DNA of 10,489 nucleotides, from positions 1-10,489 of the forward strand of contig JBHELO010000146.1 in assembly GCA_046263055.1 (NCBI GenBank). Direction: 5' to 3'. The stretch is from DATAQC01 sp046263055. GTDB taxonomy: Bacteria > Actinomycetota > Acidimicrobiia > Acidimicrobiales > AC-14. Positions 5,531 to 10,489 of this stretch are shown piece by piece. Under the pieces are notes generated by a model that did no database searches, was not told where the DNA came from, and saw only the letters and a list, made by a program, of their open reading frames with translations. A program made the translations under genes and the position numbers. Numbering within the stretch: position 1 is the stretch's first letter; every line of letters begins with the position of its first letter.

Positions 5531-6994
5531 ATGGGGAGGAGGACGAGGACGACGGTGCGCATGGCCGCGGGGGTGGCTGTGGCCGCCGTCGCCGCCGTCG
5601 GGCTCGCCGCCTGCTCGGGCTCGGGCCCGGCCACCAGCTCTCCGACGCACATCGCCGACCCCCGGCGGGGACTGGCGGCCAAGCCCGACTACAGCGAGGC
5701 CTGCTCCCCGTCGGGCCTGGACCGGTCCCTTCCGTGCATCCAGGTGACCCTGGCGGCGGTCGACCAGGCCCGGGCCAAGGAGGGCGTCAAGCCCATGCTC
5801 CTGCCCGCCGACTTCGCCGACCTGTCGGTGCCCCAACAGCTCCTGGTGGCCCTCGACCGGGAGCGGGTGGACCGGGGGCTGCCGCCGTTCGTGGGCCTGT
5901 CGGCCGCCCTCGACTCCAACGCCCAGGCCGGGGCGGACGCCGGGGACGTGCCGGCCGAGCCCGGGGCCCCGTTCGTCTCCACCGACGCCGAGTGGATCGG
6001 CGCCGTCGCCAACGGCCTGGACGCGGCGTACGTGTGGATGTACGACGACGGCCCCGGCAGCGGCGTCCCGCGCTGCGCCAAGGCGGGCGACGACGGCTGC
6101 TGGGCCGACCGCCACATCGTGCTGGACACCTTCGACGCCGGCTCCCTGGTCATGGGCGCGGCCGTCAACCCCACGGCCGACTCCGACCCCGACGACCGGG
6201 GCGGCTCGTCGCTGGCCGCCACCTTCGGCACTCGCCCCGGGCCGCCGACCGACCTCGTCTACACCTGGGCCCAGGCGCTGGCCGACACCGCGGCGGGCAC
6301 GGTGACGCCCCGGGCCGACGCCCCCACCAACGGCTCCGCCACCCACATCCCCGACCCCGCCCGCACCGTGCCGCCCCTGCCCGACTACATCTCGGCGTGC
6401 AGTGACGGCATCGACACCTCCGACGGGTGCCTGGGAGCCACCCTGCAGGCGGTGAACAACGCCCGGGCCGCGGAGGGCGTGAAGCCCATGGTGCTGCCGC
6501 CCGGGTTCGGCCGCCTGACCGTCGCCCAGCAGATCCTCGTGACCACCAACCTGGAGCGAGTCGACCGCAACCTGCCCCCGTTCGAGGGCCTGACTGCCGC
6601 CCTCGACGGCAACGCCCAGGTGGGGGCCGACATCGCCAACGACCCGCCCGACCCGGGCCAGGCCTACTCGGTGGTGGACACCATCTGGGCCGGTGGGTCG
6701 GCCAACGGCCTCGACGCCGACTACGGGTGGATGTACGACGACGGCCCGGGCAGCACCAACCTGGACTGCCCGAAGTCGGGCGGGTCCGGGTGCTGGGGCC
6801 ACCGCCACGGCATCCTCGACGACTTCGGCACGGTCGGCACACTGGTCATGGGCGCCGCCCTCAACGCCACCGCCGACACCAACCAGGGCGACACGGGCGG
6901 TACCTCCATGGCCGCCACCCTGGCTGTGGTGGCCGACCCGCCGCCCGCCTACGCCTTCACCTGGGCCCAGGGCCAGGCCGGCGTCCCGGGCTGA
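5531..6994 (+). CDS. Lipoprotein with two tandem CAP/SCP-like domains
   Basis: A 487-residue exported protein with a twin-Arg-rich basic start, a hydrophobic core (~11-27) and lipobox LAAC, so Cys28 should be lipidated. The mature part is two copies of a ~215-residue module (about 39-253 and 271-484), both opening with THI-DP and closing with YTWAQA/FTWAQG. Each holds ARA-EGVKPM, an N/D-x-ERVDR-LPPF stretch, a second AQ helix, WMYDDGPGS, and a C-W-x-x-RH-x-x-L-D motif followed by LVMGAA. Order and motifs recall CAP/SCP (cysteine-rich secretory) domains, where N-x-x-R and GHR are conserved. Four Cys in matching positions in each copy (58, 69, 182, 190 and 290, 300, 413, 421) suggest two disulfides per module. 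Copy 2 keeps GHRH (423-426); copy 1 has ADRH (192-195), losing one conserved His. Substrate and role are unknown. The CAP assignment comes from motif reading and is moderately sure; lipoprotein and duplication are clear. Confidence 0.85.
   Translation: MGRRTRTTVRMAAGVAVAAVAAVGLAACSGSGPATSSPTHIADPRRGLAAKPDYSEACSPSGLDRSLPCIQVTLAAVDQARAKEGVKPMLLPADFADLSVPQQLLVALDRERVDRGLPPFVGLSAALDSNAQAGADAGDVPAEPGAPFVSTDAEWIGAVANGLDAAYVWMYDDGPGSGVPRCAKAGDDGCWADRHIVLDTFDAGSLVMGAAVNPTADSDPDDRGGSSLAATFGTRPGPPTDLVYTWAQALADTAAGTVTPRADAPTNGSATHIPDPARTVPPLPDYISACSDGIDTSDGCLGATLQAVNNARAAEGVKPMVLPPGFGRLTVAQQILVTTNLERVDRNLPPFEGLTAALDGNAQVGADIANDPPDPGQAYSVVDTIWAGGSANGLDADYGWMYDDGPGSTNLDCPKSGGSGCWGHRHGILDDFGTVGTLVMGAALNATADTNQGDTGGTSMAATLAVVADPPPAYAFTWAQGQAGVPG
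5645..6983 (+). repeat. Intragenic duplication within the lipoprotein gene
   Basis: Codons 39-253 (5645-6289) and 271-484 (6341-6982) encode homologous modules separated by a ~17-residue Ala/Thr-rich linker. The copies have clearly diverged in protein sequence but keep collinear motifs and Cys positions. This is an old domain duplication rather than a recent DNA-level repeat. Confidence 0.8.
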
Positions 6995-7005
6995 GCGGGA
7001 GGCCG

Positions 7006-7059
7006 GCCCGGCCGCCGAACGGTGCGCGCCGACCACCGCCGAGGCGGCCGGGCGCGCAC
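7006..7059. terminator. Convergent-gene terminator region with two overlapping stems
   Basis: GCCCGGCCGCC (7006-7016) pairs perfectly over 11 bp with GGCGGCCGGGC (7043-7053). A second perfect 8-bp pair, GTGCGCGC (7022-7029) with GCGCGCAC (7052-7059), shares bases 7052-7053 and crosses the first. The region lies between the stops of the lipoprotein (6994) and the sulfurtransferase (7085), which face each other, so it could serve as a terminator for both strands. Confidence 0.55.
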
Positions 7060-7084
7060 TGCTCGGGATGGCGGGCCGGGAGCG

Positions 7085-7957
7085 CTACCGCTCGATGGGC
7101 GCCCGCACCAGGTTGCCCCATTCGGTCCACGAGCCGTCGTAGTTGCGGACGTTGGGGAAGCCGAGGAGGTGGTGGAGCACGAACCAGGTGTGGCTCGAGC
7201 GCTCGCCGATGCGGCAGTACACCACCACGTCGTCGGACTCGGAGAGGCCGAGCTCCTTCTCGTAGATGTTGCGCAGGTCGTCGGTGCCCTTGAAGGTGCC
7301 GTCGTCGTTGGCCGCGCTCTTCCACGGCTTGGACTTGGCGGTGGGGATGTGGCCGCCGCGCATGGCCCCTTCCTGGGGGTAGTCGGGCATGTGCAGCAGC
7401 TCGCCGGAGTACTCGCCGGGCGAGCGCACGTCCACCAGGGGCCCCTTGCCCAGGTGCTCCTGCACGTGGTCGCGATAGGCCCGGATGGGAGCGTCGTCCC
7501 GCTCGACCACCGGGTACTCGCCCTGCTGGCGGGTGGGGACGTCGGTGGTCATCGGCCGGCCCTCGTCCACCCACTTCTTGCGGCCGCCGTTGAGGAGGCG
7601 GACGTCGGGGTGGCCGAACAGGGTGAAGACCCACAGGGCGTAGGCCGCCCACCAGTTGAAGTTGTCGCCGTAGAAGACCACCGTGTCGTCCCGGCTGATG
7701 CCGTTCTTGCCGCAGAGGCGGGAGAAGCCCTCACCGTCCACGTAGTCCCGGGTGACGGGGTCGTTCAGGTCCAGGTGCCAATCCACCTTGATGGATCCCG
7801 GGATGTGGCCGGTGTCGTACAGGAGCACGTCCTCGTCGGACTCCACGACCACCAGGCCGGGGTCGTCGAGGTGCTGGGACAGCCACTCGCTGGTGACCAG
7901 CAGCTCGGGATGGGCGTACTGCTGGAGCTCGGGTGCGGGGTCGGGCGCAACGGCCAT
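7085..7957 (-). CDS. sseA: Thiosulfate / 3-mercaptopyruvate sulfurtransferase (tandem rhodanese)
   Basis: A 290-residue cytosolic sulfurtransferase of the SseA/CysA type, which takes sulfur from thiosulfate or 3-mercaptopyruvate as a cysteine persulfide and passes it on. Two rhodanese domains are visible: an N-terminal one (~18-135; HIPGSIKVDWHLDL, VVFYGDNFNWWAAY), which lacks the catalytic Cys, and a C-terminal one (~160-288; LVDVRSPGEY, GHIPTA, VVYCRIGERSSHTW) with active-site Cys248 in the CRIGERS loop. That loop is the form seen in actinobacterial SseA and CysA-like enzymes. The start is well supported: GAGGAGG lies 6 nt before the ATG on the minus strand. It is divergent from a SufE-like gene. 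In Mycobacterium tuberculosis sseA and a sufE homologue are neighbours, so sulfur delivery to SufE is a reasonable inference. Thiosulfate versus 3-mercaptopyruvate preference cannot be decided from sequence here. Confidence 0.92.
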   Translation of the reverse strand: MAVAPDPAPELQQYAHPELLVTSEWLSQHLDDPGLVVVESDEDVLLYDTGHIPGSIKVDWHLDLNDPVTRDYVDGEGFSRLCGKNGISRDDTVVFYGDNFNWWAAYALWVFTLFGHPDVRLLNGGRKKWVDEGRPMTTDVPTRQQGEYPVVERDDAPIRAYRDHVQEHLGKGPLVDVRSPGEYSGELLHMPDYPQEGAMRGGHIPTAKSKPWKSAANDDGTFKGTDDLRNIYEKELGLSESDDVVVYCRIGERSSHTWFVLHHLLGFPNVRNYDGSWTEWGNLVRAPIER

Positions 7958-7988
7958 GAAAGACCTCCTCTGATCTCGTGTCCCCGCC

Positions 7989-8049
7989 AGCCTAGGCCCG
8001 ATTCCCGACCGCCGTAGTCACGATTCGGGAACGGTCGCAGAGATGCGAC
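7989..8049. promoter_or_regulatory. Divergent sseA/sufE control region with dyad and hairpin
   Basis: Between the divergent starts (7957 and 8059) lies an inverted repeat TTCCCGA (8002-8008) and TCGGGAA (8025-8031), spaced by 16 bp. A perfect 6-bp hairpin GTCGCA-GAGA-TGCGAC sits at 8034-8049, just before the sufE GTG. On the minus strand TAGGCT (7994-7989) fits an actinobacterial TAnnnT -10 box for sseA; no convincing -35 accompanies it. Regulation of the two genes from this shared site is inference. Confidence 0.35.
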
Positions 8050-8058
8050 ACTGGACGG

Positions 8059-8502
8059 GTGAGCGCCGTCGCCCCCGAGTTGGAACGCATCGTGGACCTG
8101 TTCGCCGGCGCCCCCAAGGAGCTGCGGGCCCAGGCCCTGCTGGAGTACTCCCGCAAGGTGCCGCCGCTGCCGCCCGAGCTGTCGGGCCACCGGGACCTCA
8201 TGGAACAGGTGCCCGAGTGCCAGACCCCCTTCTTCCTGCTCACCGAGGTGGACGACGACGACCGGGTCACCCTCCACTTCGACGTGCCCGCCGAGTCCCC
8301 CACCACCCGGGGGTTCGCGGGGATCCTGTACACCGGCCTCAACGGGGCGACGGCGGAGACGGTGCTGGCCACCCCGAACGACTTCTACGCCCGCATGGGC
8401 CTGGCCGAGGTCATCTCGTCGCTGCGCCTGCGAGGCATGCACGCCATCCTCTCCCGCTTGAAGCGCCAGGTCCAGGACTCGCTCGCCGCCCGCCAGTCCT
8501 GA
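8059..8502 (+). CDS. sufE: SufE-like sulfur acceptor for Fe-S cluster assembly
   Basis: A 147-residue single-domain protein of the SufE family. SufE proteins accept persulfide sulfur from a cysteine desulfurase or sulfurtransferase on one Cys and hand it to the SUF Fe-S scaffold in the cytosol. The order of motifs fits: an N-terminal helix (ELERIVDLFAGAPKELRAQALLEYSRKVPPLPPEL), then VPECQTPFFL with the only Cys, Cys54, at the expected acceptor position. Next come the strand and helix segment with HFDVPAESPTTRGFAGIL and a C-terminal LRLRGMHAILSRLKRQV helix. Length is normal for the family. The start is GTG 8059, weakly preceded by GGACGG with almost no spacer; the transcript may be leaderless or nearly so. 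No desulfurase or scaffold gene is in the window, which leaves the divergent sulfurtransferase as the local candidate partner. Confidence 0.88.
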   Translation: MSAVAPELERIVDLFAGAPKELRAQALLEYSRKVPPLPPELSGHRDLMEQVPECQTPFFLLTEVDDDDRVTLHFDVPAESPTTRGFAGILYTGLNGATAETVLATPNDFYARMGLAEVISSLRLRGMHAILSRLKRQVQDSLAARQS

Positions 8503-8507
8503 CCCCG

Positions 8508-8549
8508 GGGCCCGGGCCCGCAGGACCGGGTGCCCGCCGCCGCGGCACC
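8508..8549 (+). terminator. Palindrome and hairpin after sufE
   Basis: A 12-bp palindrome GGGCCCGGGCCC (8508-8519) starts 6 nt after the sufE stop. A separate stem GGTGCC (8529-8534) with GGCACC (8544-8549) encloses a 9-nt loop. There is no T-run. Either could end sufE transcription before the MerR promoter. Confidence 0.35.
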
Positions 8550-8560
8550 GCCGGAACATG

Positions 8561-8588
8561 GGAGTGATTGCTCCTAGAATGACCGCTC
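8561..8588 (+). promoter_or_regulatory. Probable leaderless promoter of the MerR-men operon with spacer dyad
   Basis: TAGAAT (8575-8580) is a full match to the actinobacterial TAnnnT -10 box. It ends 8 nt before ATG 8589, so initiation ~7 nt downstream would start the mRNA at or next to the start codon; no ribosome binding site is present, which agrees. Immediately upstream a dyad GGAG-N6-CTCC (8561-8574) occupies the place where MerR proteins usually bind, between -35 and -10. The -35 is weak (around GGAACA, 8553-8558). Autoregulation by the downstream MerR protein is inference. Confidence 0.5.
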
Positions 8589-9392
8589 ATGCGGATGCGG
8601 GTGGAGGAGCTGGCGGCGGGCGCCGAGGTGTCGGTGGACACCGTGCGCTACTACCAGAAGCAGCGCCTGCTGCCCCCGCCCGAGCGTGACGGGCGGCTGG
8701 CCCTCTACACCGAGGAGCACCTGGGCCGCCTGGCCCGGGTCAAGGACCTGCAGCGCCGGGGGTTCAGCCTGGCCGTGATCCGGCGGTTCCTGGCCGGCGA
8801 GCTCGACCCCGCCGACGAGCAACTGGCGGCGGCGGTGGCGGAGGCGGGGGACACCGCCGACGACGCCGAGGAGCTGTTCGGCATCGCCGAGCTGGCGGCG
8901 CGCTGCGGCGTCCCGGCGTCCATCCTGGAGTCGCTGGTGCGCGAGGGGCTGCTTGTCCCCCGGGCCGCCGACGGCGAGGCCCGGTTCGGCCCCGCCGACG
9001 CCGCCCTGGTGGTCGGGGGGCTCCGCCTCCTGGAGGCGGGCCTGCCCATGCCCGAGCTGCTCGAGCTGTCCCGGGCCCACCACGCCATGACCCGCGAGAT
9101 CGCGGCCCGGGCCGTCGACCTGTTCGACACCTACGTCCGCCGGCCCCTGCGGGGCGCCGACCTGGCCGAGGCCGACCGGGCCGAGCGCATGGTGGCCGCC
9201 TTCCGGGTGCTGCTGCCGACGGTCACCGACATGGTGGCCCACCACTTCCGTCGCATCCTCCTCCAGGTGGCCCAGGAGCACCTGGAGGCGGTGGGCGAGC
9301 CCACCGAGATCGCCGCCGCCAGCCGTGAGGGCATGCCCACCTCCGACGCGGGCGACGCCTCCCCGCACCACCGGGCGGCGCGAGCCGGATGA
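8589..9392 (+). CDS. MerR-family regulator with two winged-helix DNA-binding domains
   Basis: A 267-residue transcription factor. The N-terminal MerR domain (~3-69) has the standard order: helix-turn-helix ELAAGAEVSVDTVRYYQKQRLLPP, wing, YTEEHLGRLARVKDLQRRGFSLAVIRRFL. Residues ~97-160 repeat this pattern (IAELAARCGVPASILESLVREGLLVP, ARFGPADAALVVGGLRLLEAGLPMPELLEL) as a second, more diverged MerR-like domain. A helical region (~165-245) follows and then an unstructured tail. No Cys cluster for metal sensing is seen (only Cys106), so the signal is unknown; the C-terminal helices might bind a ligand or form the dimer. The TGA overlaps the menG ATG by four bases (ATGA), implying translational coupling and a role in controlling menaquinone genes, though that is inference from position. 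Start ATG 8589 fits the -10 box; ATG 8595 is also possible. Confidence 0.88.
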   Translation: MRMRVEELAAGAEVSVDTVRYYQKQRLLPPPERDGRLALYTEEHLGRLARVKDLQRRGFSLAVIRRFLAGELDPADEQLAAAVAEAGDTADDAEELFGIAELAARCGVPASILESLVREGLLVPRAADGEARFGPADAALVVGGLRLLEAGLPMPELLELSRAHHAMTREIAARAVDLFDTYVRRPLRGADLAEADRAERMVAAFRVLLPTVTDMVAHHFRRILLQVAQEHLEAVGEPTEIAAASREGMPTSDAGDASPHHRAARAG

Positions 9393-10129
9393 GAGGCGCG
9401 CCGCTCCCCCAGGGGGCCGAGAAGGTGGCCGCCGTCGACACCATGTTCGACACCATCGCCCCTCGGTACGACCTCCTCAACCGCCTGCTCACCTTCGGCA
9501 TGGACGTGGGCTGGCGGAAGCGGGCGGTGCGGGACCTGGGCCTGCCGGCCGGCTCGTTGGTGCTGGACCTGGCCTGCGGCACCGGCGACCTGTGCCGGGT
9601 GCTGTCGACCGCCGGCCTGCGCCCGGTGGGCGTCGACCGCTCGGCCGGGATGCTGGCCGCCGCCCGGGCACAGCCTCTGTGGCCGCTCCGCGGCCCCGGC
9701 CGGCGGGCCCGCACCACCGCCCCCCTCGTCCGCGCCGACGGCATGCGCCTCCCGGTGCCGGCCGGGGCGGTGGACGGCATCACCTGTGGTTTCGCCCTGC
9801 GCAACGTGGTGGGCCTGGAGCCGTTCTTCGCCGAGTGCGCCCGGGCCCTGCGCCCTGGCGGCCGGGTGTCGCTCCTCGACGTGTCGGAGCCCGGGAACCC
9901 CGTCCTGCGGGCCGGCCACTCGGTGTACTTCGGCCGGGTCGTGCCGCTGGTGGGCGGGCTGATCTCCGACCGCGACGCCTACCGCTACCTCCCCAAGTCC
10001 CTGGCCTACCTGCCGCCGGGGCCCGAGCTGCTGGCCCTCCTGGCCGCCAGCGGGTTTCCCGACGCCCGTCGCCGGGTGCTGTCGGTGGGGATAGCCCAGC
10101 TCCTCACCGGGACCCGGGCCGACCGGTGA
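9389..10129 (+). CDS. menG: Demethylmenaquinone methyltransferase (UbiE/MenG)
   Basis: A 246-residue class I SAM-dependent methyltransferase that carries out the last step of menaquinone synthesis, C-methylation of demethylmenaquinone at the membrane. Family marks are MFDTIAPRYDLLNRLLTFGMDVGWRKRAV (19-47), the SAM motif DLACGTGD (60-67), GVDRSAGMLAAAR with the acidic ribose-binding Asp83, and GFALRNV (134-140). Further on come ARALRPGGRVSLLDVSEP and YRYLPKSLAYLP (198-209). The stretch after motif II (about 94-112, rich in Arg, Gly and Pro) appears some 10 residues longer than usual. It starts inside the MerR stop (ATGA) and its TGA overlaps the next GTG (GTGA), so three genes are read as one coupled unit. 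The menaquinone rather than ubiquinone assignment rests on the neighbouring menF-like gene and the actinobacterial setting. Confidence 0.92.
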   Translation: MRGAPLPQGAEKVAAVDTMFDTIAPRYDLLNRLLTFGMDVGWRKRAVRDLGLPAGSLVLDLACGTGDLCRVLSTAGLRPVGVDRSAGMLAAARAQPLWPLRGPGRRARTTAPLVRADGMRLPVPAGAVDGITCGFALRNVVGLEPFFAECARALRPGGRVSLLDVSEPGNPVLRAGHSVYFGRVVPLVGGLISDRDAYRYLPKSLAYLPPGPELLALLAASGFPDARRRVLSVGIAQLLTGTRADR

Positions 10130-10489
10130 CCGCCACCCGTCCGTCGTCCACCGGCCTGGCCAGCCGTACCCGCCCGCTGGCCGACGCCGGCGACCTCCTC
10201 GACGCCGTCGGCGCCGACGGGGTGGCATGGCTGCACGACGGCGGCGGCCTGGCCACCTCCGGCGTGGCCGCCCGCATCCCGGTGCCGACCGGGCCCGACC
10301 GCTTCCGCCGGGCGGCCGACGCCGTCGCCGCCGTGCTCGCCGCCATCGACGACGACGACCCCCTCCGCCTCCCCGGCACCGGCCCCCTGGCCCTGGGCGC
10401 CATCCCCTTCCACGACTCGGTAGCCGGCGAGCTGGTGGTGCCGGCGCTGGTGGTCGGGCGCACGCCGGGAGGCCGGGCGTGGGTCACCC
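10126..10489 (+). CDS. menF: Isochorismate synthase-like protein, N-terminal part (cut by window end)
   Basis: An open frame without stops runs from GTG 10126 to the window edge, giving 121 residues. Isochorismate synthase converts chorismate to isochorismate, the entry step of menaquinone synthesis. What is visible fits the poorly conserved N-terminal region of the MenF/chorismate-binding family: VAWLHDGGGLATSGVAARIPVP, an Ala-rich helix (RRAADAVAAVLAAI), then LGAIPFHDSVAGELVVPALVVG. The catalytic chorismate-binding domain would lie beyond the edge and is not seen. GTG overlaps the menG stop (GTGA), supporting both the start and operon membership. The alternative is another chorismate-utilising enzyme such as an anthranilate or salicylate synthase; next to menG, menF is the best reading. 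Confidence 0.72.
   Translation, partial: MTATRPSSTGLASRTRPLADAGDLLDAVGADGVAWLHDGGGLATSGVAARIPVPTGPDRFRRAADAVAAVLAAIDDDDPLRLPGTGPLALGAIPFHDSVAGELVVPALVVGRTPGGRAWVT

Noticed and set aside
5165..7036. Long minus-strand open frame (623 codons) opposite the lipoprotein gene
   Set aside because: Its translation is a Gly/Val/Arg/His-rich string without motifs, while the plus-strand frame has a lipobox and duplicated domains. It is a typical antisense shadow in high-GC DNA.
7022..8017. Plus-strand open frame of 331 codons opposite the sulfurtransferase
   Set aside because: No family motifs, low-complexity Val/Ala/Gly composition, and it lies over a clear SseA gene with its own ribosome binding site.
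9131..10228. Minus-strand open frame of 365 codons opposite MerR end and menG
   Set aside because: Arg/Gly/His-rich with no motif; the opposite strand encodes recognisable MerR and UbiE proteins.

Overview
The window is very GC-rich and almost every codon ends in G or C. GTG and ATG starts both occur, and both menaquinone (not ubiquinone) genes and actinobacterial-style proteins are present. I infer a high-GC actinobacterium, most likely of the Acidimicrobiia type. No mobile element, CRISPR array, tRNA or rRNA is visible. I count ten genes: nine complete and one cut by the right edge.

Layout from left to right. A 16-bp tandem repeat (1-48) leads into a short-type transketolase (64-2274). Its last ~100 residues are a complete small-heat-shock (Hsp20/alpha-crystallin) domain fused in frame. 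A non-phosphorylating glyceraldehyde-3-phosphate dehydrogenase (GapN-type, 2425-3954) follows, so two enzymes sharing glyceraldehyde-3-phosphate sit side by side. Convergent to them is a secreted L,D-transpeptidase (4969-3980, minus strand). Across a divergent region lies a 67-residue Cys-rich protein (5113-5316). Next come a lipoprotein with two tandem CAP/SCP-like domains (5531-6994) and, tail to tail with it, an SseA-type thiosulfate/3-mercaptopyruvate sulfurtransferase (7957-7085, minus strand). The sulfurtransferase is divergent from a SufE-like sulfur acceptor (8059-8502). The right end is an overlapping cluster: a double-winged-helix MerR-family regulator, demethylmenaquinone methyltransferase (menG/ubiE), and the start of an isochorismate synthase-like gene (menF).

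How the genes relate. The left pair is central carbon metabolism: pentose-phosphate exchange plus one-step oxidation of glyceraldehyde-3-phosphate. The middle genes act at the envelope (peptidoglycan cross-linking, secreted lipoprotein). The sseA/sufE pair is sulfur mobilisation, probably for Fe-S cluster assembly. The right cluster is menaquinone synthesis, apparently led by its own regulator through 4-nt stop/start overlaps.

The observations most worth checking are the transketolase-Hsp20 fusion, the probably leaderless MerR promoter with a dyad in its spacer leading a translationally coupled menaquinone operon, the tandem CAP lipoprotein with one degenerate copy, and the small four-Cys protein.
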